Origin: Mactromeris polynyma
Lineage: Eukaryota > Mollusca > Bivalvia > Venerida > Mactridae
Length of the DNA: 64,000 nucleotides
Assembly (NCBI GenBank): GCA_032209605.1
Contig: JASFXZ010000027.1
Location: 7,273,372 to 7,337,371 of the forward strand
Reading direction: 5' to 3'
This document shows positions 42,000-54,392 of the stretch, in pieces. The notes below the pieces were generated by a model. It had not been told where the DNA came from and made no database searches. It worked only from the letters and a program-made list of their open reading frames with translations. Position 1 is the first letter of the stretch. Every line of letters begins with the position of its first letter. The position numbers were made by a program, and so were the translations under genes.

Positions 42000-44390
42000 C
42001 TATCAGTACGTTTACATTTATAACTAAAATAAAAAGATACATATGTTGCTGTCTCCCTACTCCCTTCTAAATTCAAAGAAACTGAAGTCTGTGCTCTGGG
42101 GGCAGTCGCTAATGCAACAAGAGCTATTAGTTTGAAAGTATGTTCTTTTAAATTCAAAGAGTTCAACGGGAACCACAACGATAAACACTTCAACACAACA
42201 GATACATCCCAAGTAAACTTATACTTTGTAATGGAGGTTCTTTCAAGAATATACCTCTCATAAATCTTGCAGTGAAAGTTGTCTCAGAACACCATTTATT
42301 TCCATTTAGCGTCACTAAAGTCTCCAATATTGCTGATTTGTGAGTGTTTATTACTGAATATGATTTATTATCCATATGTAGACTATATGAAAAAGACATT
42401 ACCTCCCAAGTGGGTGGTGCTCTCCGTTGTGTGGTAAAGTTAACAGATCCCTGTGTCGTGGTAACCTGACAGGTATAGATATCAATGAATCCTTTACTAG
42501 TGGAAACCACACTATATTTTGTTTACCACTTTACCAATTAAACAAAATGGGGGAAACAAGTATGGTTGAAAACCTGACTATGAAAATGCATCACTGCGAA
42601 AACAGCCTGGAGATGGGTAAAATGTCACATATCTATCTATTTGAAAATTAATTCTTGAAGCAAACATATCAATATCTGCCTTAAAGAACTCAGAACACAC
42701 ACGTTTAAAAATGTCTTTCTTCCGCATCCATTCAAAAGAACCCGAAAAATTGCGAGAACGGTAGTCTGCAATAATGTTATCTGAATCCTTCAAATATGAA
42801 GCTGATAAATAAATGTTCTTGCCTAAGCACCATCTCCAAATTTCCTGTGCTAACTTAATTAAATTTTCTTAAACCATACCACCCATATCATTTATGTAAG
42901 CTACTGCAGAAACACTGTCTGAGTAGAAGTGTATATGGCAATCAGATAACTGTTTGTACAGAGACTTCAACCCAAAGAAAATAGCAAGGAGCTCTAGATA
43001 GTTGATATTGCTCAGAATCTTGATCAAAACATGACCAACCACTCAAAGAAGCATCAGACTGACTGGTCTAATTCTTTTACTATTCTTTATAGTTACATTT
43101 TGAATCCACCATTGTAGTTCTAAAACACTATTCCCGTCTAAAACAATGTTGTTATCATAATAACATTCTTTTCCAGGACCTTTTTTTTACATCTTTCCAG
43201 GTATCTGTAATGTAATGGTGCTTCAAGAACAGCATAAAAAGAATTAATCACATAAGTCCAATAAAAGATGCTAAATCTCTTACCAATATGACATTTGTTT
43301 CCAACAATGATTTAGCTTTGAATGCAATGTTATTAACCTTGTCAACTGTTAGAAAAACCATAACCTGAACAGAATCTAACAAAAAAACTAAAAATATAAT
43401 TCTCTGTAAGGGAATTAATACAGATACTTTTCATTTACTGTATAACCCAAGGATTCAAGAGTGGTGCACTTAGTTTCAGCATGTTGTCTGCATACCTTCT
43501 TGGTTCATATTTAAAGAATCATCAATGTAATAACAACATCTTATGCCCCTAGATCGCAACCATGCATAATAGTTTAAAAAAAGATGGGTTTTCAACTGTG
43601 TCTTAAAAATGTTCAAAGACTGAGCACTTTGGACTGAGCTAGGGAGAGCATTCCATAAGCTCGTAGCAGCATGGCTAAAGCTTTGGTTACCAAATGTAAC
43701 AGTTCTGGTCCGTGGGACCACTAATGTCAATGCACTGCTGGAATGAAGGTCTCTAGTTGGTCTGTAGACATTCAACAACTCTTTAATGTACTGAGGGCAC
43801 TGATCATGAAGTGCTTTGTACGTATATACTAGAATTTTGTAATTAATCTGTTGACACACAGGTAACCAATGGAGTTCATTCAGCACTGGTGTTATATGGT
43901 CATGGCGTGAAGTTTTTGTGATGATTCGTGCAGCAGTATTTTTTAAACTTTTTGAGCGGCACTATATCCAAATGGTAAACAAACAAAATTATACAAAACA
44001 CCCTTCCATAAGAATTTTAAGTATTTATGGAACTCTTTGTGAATAGGAATTAACATTGCTACTACTCGTTCTTGGAGCTCCAATGCTATCTGAGTCACTG
44101 TCCTTGTTGGATAATTCCACATGAATGTTGGGGGCATTCTCAATGTCCACCCTCTCTTCAGTATCATCATAGTACCCAAAATCTGGGTATAGTGGCAGAG
44201 TCACTGGTTTTGATGTACCCAATTTGTCCTTTAGCAAGTTTAAATTATCTGCTGATAAATTTTAGGTCCAGCTGGAGCAAACATTCTTGTGTTGACACTT
44301 TCTTTTTGGTACTCTTTTCAGGGTTTTTACATTTTGTTTTATTTGTAACGACTGACTTCAACGGTACATTTTGGCGGGGCAGGGAGTAAA
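42000..44390 (-). pseudogene. Second DIRS copy, degenerate and rearranged
   Basis: Read on the - strand, the pieces are as follows. Gag remnant at about 44080-44370 (KSVVTNKTKC...STKKK; DFGYYDDTEE). Then a jump into RT at about 44060 (HKYLKFLWKG, YNFVCLPFGYS). Then a LINE fragment (43566-43960). Then RT motif C (CCYYIDDSLNMNQE) at 43480-43565, and RNase H with NYLELLAIFFGLKSLY and SDSVSAVAYIN at 42870-43020. Then the RNase H end with DNIIADYRSRNF, DIDMFASRINFQIDRY at 42590-42793, and recombinase pieces with MDNKSYSVINTHKSAILETL and IALVALATAPRAQT at 42010-42400. The HxxR and Tyr part of the recombinase is missing, as are most of gag's C-terminus and RT's N-terminus. Several frame changes and stops occur. 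No inverted repeats or ICR remain. It is a different, older lineage from 31128-36716. Confidence 0.88.
43566..43960 (-). pseudogene. LINE (L2/CR1-like) ORF2 C-terminal fragment inside the DIRS RT
   Basis: On the - strand the frame reads TAARIITKT, then LNELHWLPVCQQINYKILVY, TYKALHDQCPQYI, LVVPRTRTVTFGNQSFSHAA, LWNALPSSVQ and FKTQLKTHLFLNYY. The LHWLP...R(I/N).(F/Y)K.L..TYKALH and LWN.LP signatures are those of the C-terminal region of L2/CR1-type LINE ORF2. It has the same orientation as the DIRS and lies between RT motif B (FVCLPFG) and motif C (YIDD). It is open in frame with the downstream DIRS RT, giving one 136-codon chimeric frame (43476-43886). No LINE 3' tail is visible. Confidence 0.82.
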
Positions 44391-44439
44391 AGGCGCAATT
44401 AGAAAAATGTACGTAGACACCGGTTGAGAGTAATGCCGT

Positions 44440-44975
44440 TTTTTCGAGCTGTCGTTTGTCCGTTACAGCGGGAAAAGCATACATGTGAACCTTTTCTGAA
44501 GGCAAATTGGGAGATTGCACCTCGAAAAGCGGGAGATTGAGACTCAAAACGGGAGATTGTTTTGTGTGGCTTAAATTTTTTTCAATATCATGTCTTCATC
44601 CGTATCATAAGCTTTTAATAGCAATATTCTGCAAAAATCTGGGGGTCATCCGTTTAATAGAGACGCCAATTAACAATTTTATTGCCAATTGTCATATCTG
44701 AATACAATTGAAATGTGTGAAACTTGAATAAACATAATGACAAGCGAGGTCGCATCGTATTTTGATCAGTGTCACCAAGCGCTTGATTCCATGGTTTAGA
44801 GAGTCTATATAACCCCAAAAACGTGATTTATGGACTGGTATATCGATTTTACACTTTCGGTTATCAGTTTGACAAGTAATTTCAGCGAACCAGTCAGGAA
44901 TAAACTAAAAAATACCCCATAATAAAAATTCTTTGAAAACTTAGTAGAATAAACACTAAATTCAAAAAAGTGATC
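44440..44975 (-). mobile_element. Diverged copy of the TA-flanked MITE family, long variant
   Basis: Inverted relative to 32798-33540: CTTCATCC, then CTGGGGGTCATCC, GCCAATTAACAATTTTATTG CCAATTGTCATATCTGAATA and CAGGAATAAACTAAAAAATA CCCC. Beyond the shared interior lie GAAAAGCGGGAGATTGAGAC and GAAGGCAAATTGGGAGATT, shared with 22260-22310. Ends are lost. It abuts the gag remnant of the second DIRS copy. Confidence 0.7.
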
Positions 44976-45099
44976 GCATTATTGATTTTCACGCCTAACG
45001 CGGTGCACAGCTGCAATGGATTCTCGGATAAAACATTGAAAGTATATGACCAACATAATTTGCCTAAAAATGTAAAAGTTATGCACTCATTTTTTTTTC

Positions 45100-45169
45100 G
45101 ACTACTCGGTTACCAATTTTCGTAACCGAAAATCTGCTGGTTAACCGGTTAACTGTTGACATCCCTAGA
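45100..45169. mobile_element. Isolated hAT-like terminus
   Basis: Ends GGTTAACCGGTTAACTGTTG ACATCCCTA, the reverse of the TAGGGATGTCAA + GGTTAACC pattern at 23024. The opposite end was not found. Confidence 0.55.
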
Positions 45170-46154
45170 AATAACCTTTTATTAAGTTAATTGTAACTGA
45201 ACGACTTTCTTGAATAAATTCTGTATCTAATAAGGTTGTATTTGTTGCAGCTTATCCAGTCTTGGGTTCAAAGTTGAATATCCTGTATTAACATGTACTT
45301 ATTAGACATACATTGTTCCATATACGTCCGCTAATATTTGTGATACTTTATGTCCGTCAATGCGTAGTGTTTGTGGTAACTGTTAGTCTTTGATCCTACT
45401 ATCTCATTCATATATCAAATTTGTTTCTTTCTGTTTTAGTTTTTGACATATTTTCACTCAATCTTCCAGAATACCTTTTTTCAACATGGAATAGCCCATT
45501 TTTGGTGGGCGGAGCTTAGTTTTCCATATTTGGAAACCGTCATATTGATCACTTACCAGATTTACTTAATTAAATCACTTAATAGATATTGCGCGAAATG
45601 CCATAATAAATGGATAAGTTGGCCAAAAAATTGAAAAATTCTGGATGCTCATTGGATGTAAGACACAGGAAGAGGCGGAGTGAACTATAAACAAATGTGC
45701 ATGTCTTATTTTGCTTAAGAAAAACACCAATCAATCTCAGTTAATCCTCTCATTCAGAAATACAGCATACTTTCATAACATACAATAGATTGCATGACTG
45801 TCTAACAAAGGAACATTTACTTAATATGGCTTGTGTTGTGATCATTATTTTTTGTATGGAAATCAGACCTCTTTGAAGTAATTTTCTATGTTATATCTTG
45901 CCTGAGGTTGTTCTTACAAGCAGTGAAATCATTGATATGCTTGTGAATAAACTATTGTACTGGGCTAAAATAAAACAAAATGTGTCTGTTTTCCTCTCCC
46001 TACCTAACTACAAGTATCAGAACTGTTGTGCTTAGAAACTGTTTCTTAGATTTAAATGATATTAATTAATGTCCCATTTAAGAAAGACTGGTGTCTGAAA
46101 TACTGTAAAATGCTTGCCACTGAAAATGTGTTGTCAGCTGTCATGTTTTTAATG
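45170..46154. other. No gene recognised
   Basis: No exon or repeat supported. Confidence 0.5.
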
Positions 46155-46275
46155 CTTGAGCCTCCTCAAATGCCTTATGTTTTATGCATTGTTGTTTTCC
46201 CGGAGGTCTGTTTAGGGAGGCAGTGTCTTATGTATGTGGCGTTCTCTGTAGCAACTTATTTTCTCTATTTGATAA
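46155..46275 (+). repeat. Dispersed repeat R3 (short copy)
   Basis: GAGCCTCCTCAAATGCCTTA TGTTTTATGCATTGTTGTTT TCCCGGAGGTCTGTTTAGGG AGGCAGTGTCTTATGTATGT GGCGTTCTCTGTAGCAACTT matches the R3 core, including the part that forms the 46-bp tandem unit. Confidence 0.8.
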
Positions 46276-48429
46276 AGAAATTAAGCTAATCATTTACTTT
46301 AAGAGACCAAATGGTTTGTAAATAAGTATAATGTCTTGCTAAATGCTTTCCTATCTGCCCACACAACCATCACCCACGCATCATACCTACATGTCAATTC
46401 ATATGTGGAACAGGAAAACGTTGTATGCATAATTTAAACTGAGTCTCTTTGTATGGCTTGTTGGTAACAGTCAGGTATGATTTATATATATATGATTGAT
46501 AAAGTCAAGTAGGAATACCACATTCAAAGGGCATAGGCACCCCATATTCACAAGTAACCATGAAAATCTACACATAGACATACAAAGTGGAAGTAACACA
46601 AAACTTAAGAGGACCATCTTCCAACTCATGAAGTTGTGCACCAGCGGATTGGACATGATCAAATCCGCAATATCATAGTCGTGACTTGATGTAATAAAAG
46701 CAATTTTTGGTAGCTTTGTTAATCTGAAGCTGTGAAATCAGTCTTTGCTCAAAATCCCTATAATTGTCACACATTATCATTATGCACCAGAACATTGTAT
46801 AACTGATAATCATGCAAAAGACTTTGACTCCTATACATGCTGAGTTATAATATTATGTACAGCCCAGTTACAGTAAGTGCTTTCTGGAAGCTGGACTTCT
46901 AGGTATATTTATCCCAAGTTGTATGCTAATGTATGGCCACAGAGATGTTATATACGCTAAAATGCTGTGTAATGGTGAGGAATTGAGTGGGCGCTACTTC
47001 TTTGACTGAACTGAATGTCAGGAATTGAGTGGGCGCTACTTATTTGACGTACTAACACTGTATAAAGTTTAATGACCCACTGGTAACTATATGACTCTCT
47101 CACTTAGTGGTAATTTATCTTGGTGTAATGGTCAGGTGTGGCAGAAAGTCAGGGGAATAACGGTGGTTATAGCACTGATTGCTAGTTTGCTTGATAGTGC
47201 AACAGACATTGTGTAATATAGCCTGTAATTATGCTCATCCAATCTGATGTAGACTACCCTAACTGATTGAAAATCTGTTTTAACCGAAAATAGAGATAAT
47301 GGTATCAACCAATCACATCTTGTTGTGTTAATGGACTGGTTTATATGAAAATGGATTACATTAGATACGTGTTTGCAGATAAGATATAAATGTTTATTGT
47401 TATTGTTCAGAGTAAATAATGGAAGCTGAAATCACTGTAAAGTAAATCTATCTTGGTGCATAACAATAGGGCAAGACATTTATCGAATTATCTTGGGTAT
47501 TTTTAAAATGGCTTTTAAGCTCAATTGCTTCGAGAATATGAAAGATATTTTACTCTATGCAGTGTGAATAATGGAGCTTGCAACAGTATAAATTAAATAG
47601 GTGAACCTCATTTTCTCCATACACAAAACATAATTTCGGCTGGAACATTATCCCTTATGCAATATTTTGTGGTTTCAGTTTGAAAATGGTGTTAAATATT
47701 TGATGATGACATGTATTTCATATAAAAAAATATTTATTTGTTTAAATGGTATTCTAGCAACAGTATTGGCTGCATAGTGGCTTCAGTTGTCGGATACATT
47801 TCAAATTTTGAAACTTGCTATTTCTCATGCAATTTTCCTTCGATCCAGTGAAATGAAACACTGCAAAACCAAAACAAATTTTGCTGCAGAAACGATTTGA
47901 TAAGCTGAGACATTTTGTGAAACTCCATCTTAATTTTTCTTTCCCAAAATTGCAAATTCTTTGTTTTCCATGTTCAATCAACTGATACAAGGATAGCGCT
48001 TGATTGAAATGTTTATTGCTTTGTGTGCAGATTTTATATACATTCAGAAATTTACATGTGAATGTTTTGTTAGATTTATTTCATATTGAAATGATTGTTT
48101 TATGAAACATCCATCATCCATGCAAAATAAGATATAAAATGCCATTCTGTGGTTTGTTAAAGCTGATATCTAGAATGAAGGATTGAAAATACTTGTGGGT
48201 GGTGTTAGGTTTTACAATACTCAGTCATATGGAGACAACATAGTGTGTACTTGAGGCATTTGTAGTATGGCCCCCACTGTGATACCATGCCCAATCACAT
48301 TAACCCGACACTGGGCCAACTGGTCCTATCACTCCCGGTATAATGCCAAGCCTAGGCATGCGTAATAATCATGGTTACAAAGAAAATTGCTGGTAGAATT
48401 TTATTTTGCATTGAAATTTGCGTATTTTT
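46276..48429. other. No gene recognised; one short local duplication
   Basis: GAGGAATTGAGTGGGCGCTA CTTCTTTGAC at about 46978 recurs as CAGGAATTGAGTGGGCGCTA CTTATTTGAC at about 47020. Otherwise no exon, repeat partner or RNA was supported across about 2.1 kb. Confidence 0.5.
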
Positions 48430-48648
48430 TGGTTCAGCCTTACTAACATGGTTTTGCTATTTGCATATCAGTGTTATGTAAACCAATCAAATCTTACGTT
48501 ATCCCAGGCAATTTCCTTCAACAGAACAACGTTTGTAACATTGACGTGGGTTGGTTGACCTTTCGATAAAGGGTACGTTACCTTACCAAATCCACTGAAT
48601 TTCACCAAAATCCATTTTGGATCTGGAGTGACCAGCAATCGTAACATC
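48430..48648 (+). repeat. Dispersed repeat R4
   Basis: Runs from GGTTCAGCCTTACTAACATG through TTGCATATCAGTG, GGGTACGTTACCTTACC and AATCCATTTTGGATCTGGAG to GTAACATC. 56521-56712 is an inverted copy and 17565-17655 a partial one. Non-coding. Confidence 0.8.
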
Positions 48649-49575
48649 AAGGCATTATTTTATGTTGCACAACATTAGTCTTAATCTTCAAATTGCGCTG
48701 ACCATCTTTTTTCAAGATATTTCTTGTTTAGAAATATATGGACGTTGTTACTCTCCTTTAGCATCAGGCGCTTATTCCGATACCTTCATAATCACCTTCT
48801 GCTTTATAACTCCCGCACAACTGATATTTTCTATATTTAGACAGGCGAGTCGACATGCATCCACAGAATTCAGCGAGCCGCTTACAACAGCTCGCAAATG
48901 TCCCAAATGTAGGACAGTAAACATGTGTTAATAAAGCTTATGCGAGTGTTCATTGAATAGACAGCTTTTACTATCATAGAAATGCTGCTGTGACTATGGA
49001 AATTGCTAGAAAAACGAAATAAATTGAACGTAAGTGACTATCGTTTCGTCGGCATGCCAAAATTATTCTGATTATCCTGTAAATGTGTAGTGATTTATGG
49101 TCATTTAAACAACTGTCGATGCGGAATCTGCGTATATATTTTAAAATGCGTCATATCTTTACTTGGCATCTTGTTACTCAAATTCGCCACGGTATTTGTA
49201 AAACGTATCAGTACAATCCTTGATGAAAGGACAAAACTGCATGCACTGCCTTCTGTAAATGCTAAACTTTTAATGACATGAAATAAAACCGATTAGCTAG
49301 ACAGTAAAAATTTCCTTCGATGCGAAAGGCTTTACACTGTGTACACATTTTATTGGTTTGATTTTGTAAGGTCAAATATCAAAATATACTGGGTAATACA
49401 GCAGCGTGTGAATGTAACAGTTGTCAGGAATCAAAGCGCTGTGTGGGAGCAAAGGACATTGTATGCATTATCTTGTTCCATTGTGTACATCTTCACTATG
49501 ACTGTATGCTGCCATTCTATGTATGGTCAGTTTTCATGATTTATCCTGTATTTATTAAACTGTGGGAGTTTTCTG
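48649..49575. other. No gene recognised
   Basis: ORFs at 48662-48931, 49090-49281 and 49339-49539 show no domain. Nothing else supported. Confidence 0.5.
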
Positions 49576-51154
49576 GTCTGGTCAGGAATGTTGGTGTCTA
49601 ACCCATCCAAACTGATGGTCAGCAATGTTGGCATTTCACCCATCCATGTTGATGGTCAGGAATGTTGGCTTTTCACCCATCCATGTTGATGGTCAGGAAT
49701 GTTGGCTTTTCACCCATCCATGTTGATGGTCAGGAATGTTGGCTTTTCACCCGTCCGTGTTGATGGTCAGGAATGTTGGCTTTTCACCCATCCATGTTGA
49801 TAGTCAGGAATGTTGGCTTTTCACCCATCCATGTTGATGGTCAGGAATGTTGGCTTTTCACCCATCCATGTTGATGGTCAGGAATGTTGGCTTTTCACCC
49901 GTCCATGTTGATGGTCAGGAATGTTGGCTTTTCACCCGTCCATGTTGATGGTCAGGAATGTTGGCTTTTCACCCGTCCATGTTGATGGTCAGGAATGTTG
50001 GTTTTTCACCCATCCATGCTGATAATCAGGAATGTTGGCTTTTCACCTATCCATGCTGATAGTCAGGAATGTTGGCTTTTCACCCATCCATGCTGATGGT
50101 CAGGAATGTTGGCTTTTCACCCATCCAAATTGGAGGTCAGGAAAGTTGTTTTTTAACCCATCCATGCTGATGGTCAGGAATGTTGGCTTTTCACCCATCC
50201 ATGTTGATGGTCAGGAATGTTGGCTTTTCACCCATCCATGTTGATGGTCAGGAATGTTGGCTTTTCACCCATCCATGTTGATGGTCAGGAATGTTGGCTT
50301 TTCACCCGTCCATGTTGATGGTCAGGAATGTTGGCTTTTCACCCATCCATGTTGATGGTCAGGAATGTTGGCTTTTCACCCATCCATGTTGATGGTCAGG
50401 AATGTTGGCTTTTCACCCATCCATGTTGATGGTCAGGAATGTTGGCTTTTCACCCGTCCATGTTGATGGTCAGGAATGTTGGTTTTTCACCCATCCATGC
50501 TGATAATCAGGAATGTTGGCTTTTCACCTATCCATGCTGATAGTCAGGAATGTTGGCTTTTCACCCATCCATGCTGATGGTCAGGAATGTTGGCTTTTCA
50601 CCCATCCAAATTGGAGGTCAGGAAAGTTGTTTTTTAACCCATCCATGCTGATGGTCAGGAATGTTGCCTTTTTACCCGTCCATGCTGATAGTAGGGAATG
50701 TTGGCTTTTAACCCATACATGCTGATAGTCAGGAATGTTGGCATTAAACCCATCCAAGTTGGAAGTAGGGAATGTTGGCTTTTAACCCATCCATGTTGAT
50801 AGTAGGGAATGTTGGCTTTTAACCTGTCCATGCTGATAGTAGGGAATGTTGGCTTTTAACCCATTCATGTTGATAGTCGGGAATGTTGGCTTTTAACCTG
50901 TCCATGCTGATGGTAGGGAATGTTGGCTTTTAACCCATCCATGTTGATAGTCGGGAATGTTGGCTTTTAACCTGTCCATGCTGATAGTAGGGAATGTTGG
51001 CTTTTAACCCATCCAAGTTGGAAGTCAGGAATGTTGGCTTAAAACCCATCCATGTTGATAGTCGGGAATGTTGGCTTTTAAACCGTCCATGCTGATGGAA
51101 GGGAATGTTGGCATTTAACCCATCTAAGTTGGATTTCAGGAATGTTGCCTTTTT
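49576..51154 (+). repeat. 37-bp minisatellite, about 42 copies
   Basis: Unit: GATGGTCAGGAATGTTGGCT TTTCACCCATCCATGTT. From about 50690 variants TAGTAGGGAATG and TTTTAACC(T/C)GTCC alternate as 74-bp dimers. A block of 13 distinct units at about 50019-50250 recurs 481 bp (13 x 37) later at about 50500-50730 with the same private variants (CTGATAATCAGG, CACCTATCC, AAATTGGAGGTC, AAAGTTGTTTTTT). Not coding: 37 is not a multiple of 3. Confidence 0.95.
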
Positions 51155-52102
51155 GACATTTATCCCATCTCACAATTCATATAAATTGGACAAACCATTA
51201 AAGGATAGTAGAAAGGACCCCTTTTGCAATCAAAACAGCTGGTTCCAATTCTATACCAATCCAAAATGTGCAGGTCTGATCATTTAAGTGCAGTCTATGT
51301 TTTATTGAGAAAAGTACAATGTAGCATTTTTATAGGAGCATTACATTAGTCACATTAGAATTCTTACATCTTTCCTCAGGTAACTTATCTTTAAGATCAT
51401 AAAAAATCTCTTTAACACCTGTCCTTTTTCTAAGGTATACACTGTGGACTACATATTTTTCTTTGAAAAGTGTGTCAGATTTGATTGATCGACTCAAATA
51501 TGATGTATTCATTATGACAAAAGTCAATGGTGCCTAAATTGATTGGTCTGGCTGTGTTGCAGTTTATATCTGTAAGGGTTACACAACATGTGGTATTCAT
51601 ATTGATACAATATCAACATCTTTAAATCTGTCAGTACTCTGCCAGGCTGCTGGCATTCTTAGCGATTGTGTTTCTTGGTGTTTTACTCTCATAGAGGCTG
51701 ATTGTTTAAAAAAAACTTACACTTACAAAGTAACAATCCTCCTTAACTCTAATCTATAAACTCATCAATCCAGATGTCTGAAAAATGTAGTGTGAATGAT
51801 TACTCTTGATTTGCTTCGTATGTTTCAAAAGTTTATAGAAACACTGCAGTTTTGTTGTTTTCATTGTTGGGGAATTTCATTGAAATATAATCAAAAAACT
51901 ATATTTTTGCATCATAAAATCTTCATGGATGTCTGATTCTGTATTTATGTGGATATAGTAGATACACTCACACAGCTAGGTTGGCATTAACATTTTACAA
52001 TAACAAGGAATTCGATAGTTGAAAATTACATTTTCACAAAAGAAACTTCTGGTAATGCAGAGATAAGATACAAGTTTTATTTCATCTGTAATAATATTAG
52101 TG
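51155..52102. other. No gene recognised
   Basis: Spacer between two minisatellites. Nothing supported. Confidence 0.5.
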
Positions 52103-53080
52103 TTAGATACATGAACTATGTGATGTACTTACTACACAGCAAGCAGACCATTGGTTTTAGATACATGAACTATGTGATGTACTTACTACACAGCAAGCAG
52201 ACCATTGGTTTTAGATACATGAACTATGTGATGTACTTACTACACAGCAAGCAGACCATTGGTTTTAGATACATGAACTATGTGATGTACTTACTACACA
52301 GCAAGCAGACCATTGGTTTTAGATACATGAACTATGTGATGTACTTACTACACAGCAAGCAGACCATTGGTTTTAGATACATGAACTATGTGATGTACTT
52401 ACTACACAGCAAGCAGACCATTGGTTTTAGATACATGAACTATGTGATGTACTTACTACACAGCAAGCAGACCATTGGTATTAGATACATGAACTGTGTG
52501 ATGTACTTACTACACAGCAAGCAGACCATTGGTTTTAGATACATGAACTATGTGATGTACTTACTACACAGCAAGCAGACCATTGGTTTTAGATACATGA
52601 ACTATGTGATGTACTTACTACACAGCAAGCAGACCATTGGTTTTAGATACATGAACTGTGTGATGTACTTACTACACAGCAAGCAGACCATTGGTTTTAG
52701 ATACATGAACTGTGTGATGTACTAACTACACAGCAAGCATACCATTGGTTTTAGATACATGAACTATGTGATGTACTTACTACACAGCAAGCAGACCATT
52801 GGTTTTAGATACATGAACTGTGTGATGTACTTACTACACAGCAAGCAGACCATTGGTTTTAGATACATTAACTGTGTGATGTACTTACTACACAGCAAGC
52901 AGACCATTGGTTTTAGATACATGAACTGTGTGATGTACTTACTACACAGCAAGCAGACCATTGGTTTTAGATACATGAACTGTGTGATGTACTTACTACA
53001 CAGCAAGCAGACCATTGGTTTTAGATACATGAACTGTGTGATGTATTTACTACACAGCAAGCAGACCATTGGTTTTAGAT
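52103..53080 (+). repeat. 54-bp minisatellite, about 18 copies
   Basis: The unit contains TTAGATACATGAACTATGTG, ATGTACTTACTACACAGCAA and GCAGACCATTGGTT. Units are nearly identical, differing mainly at CTATGTG versus CTGTGTG. As 54 is a multiple of 3, long frames stay open on both strands: MNYVMYLLHSKQTIGFRY on + and a Cys-rich 18-mer on -. The twelfth unit has a TAA (GTACTAACTAC), and the common Y/C change is non-synonymous. No sign of protein selection. Confidence 0.95.
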
Positions 53081-54392
53081 ATAAAGTATTGCAAGTATAA
53101 TCAAACAAACTATTGTGACATTTGTTGATGTACAACAAATATTTATGTTTTGGCTTCTGAGTAAAATCAGGGGCTGTGACATATATGACCTATTTAATGC
53201 TGCCGCTCTATAGATCCACCCCCAAACTTTGAGATTGTTCCTTAGTTGAGACATAAAAAGTCTGATATTTTTTCTGGGTTATCAGGGGTAATTCATACTT
53301 CAACCCATGAACACAAAATCCTACAAACTGTTTGCTTTATTGAATTTATGTCCTATTTCTTGGAAACCACTAAAGATTTTCTAAGAAAACAAATTTTGTC
53401 CTTACTCTTAATTGTCCATAAAGAGATAAGGACTTTTTGTTATATGACAGTAAGTAGGTAAGTCATCATATAATTGGGAAAATGTCTTCATTCAAATTAT
53501 CTATAAGAGTCTCACGTTGTCATATTTTACTGTAAATACAAATTATAAAGCTGATTGATATATCTGTAGATACTTGGAAATGTTTGTACAGACATTTTTC
53601 ACAATGAGGTGAAAATTGTGTCCTCGATTGAAACGGTGGATGAAATAATTGAGTTGTAAATGGTCTTCTATTGAAATTGTGCTCAGGAATTCAATTGATG
53701 TGGAAATAGGTCCTCAGTGAAGTGATTCGTAGGAGTGAATTGTTTTTGCTGGAACCTAGTTGATTCAGCACCAGGGAAATATTCTGCGACTAAATCGTTG
53801 CACTGCCTAAAAAAAAATTCTATAATGATCTAAGCAATTCAACTAGTTGATTTTAACAGCACAGACTGTTCAAATTCAACCCATTTGTGTGGTTTCTTGA
53901 CATTGAAATCTACAATATATACTTAATGCCATTAAAAACACAACTATATCACTTTAGCCTTCATTTTGTTCCAAGTGTTAAATGTGTTTTACTGTTACAA
54001 ATGAGTAAGGTTTATCATATTGACAACATACAGAACAAAGCTTGTAGTGAAGACTGCATGGAGAAATCAGCAGACGAATGGTCTGCATATCTGTGTAACC
54101 CCTTGAACAATTCTCATACTGCTTGGACTATTATAAATACAATTTAAAATTGTCTTCCACTGAAGTGGTAAGTAAAATAACAAAGAGTTGATACAAATAT
54201 TGATAAGTCCTCCATTGGACTGATTTATACCAATACAGTGAGGTGAAAACAGTTCTTTGTTGACAAGATATGTATGAATACTTGGTATACTGACTTGAAC
54301 TTGTTTATTTACAAACATAATCATAGTAATTAGATGTTAGATATGTCATCATACAAACCTCAATGTGTTTAACCGAGTGAATATAAGGTGTT
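53081..54392. other. No gene recognised
   Basis: Short ORFs (53246-53461, 53887-54147) lack domain signal. Nothing supported. Confidence 0.5.

Noticed and set aside
42578..42793. Independent small protein gene
   Set aside because: The frame encodes the RNase H end of DIRS (ADYRSRNF, DMFASRIN) and belongs to the broken second DIRS copy.
49576..51154. Regular 37-bp repeats resembling a CRISPR array
   Set aside because: There are no unique spacers: repeats are contiguous with no intervening sequence. The genome is eukaryotic and no cas genes exist. The same holds for the 35-, 46- and 54-bp arrays.
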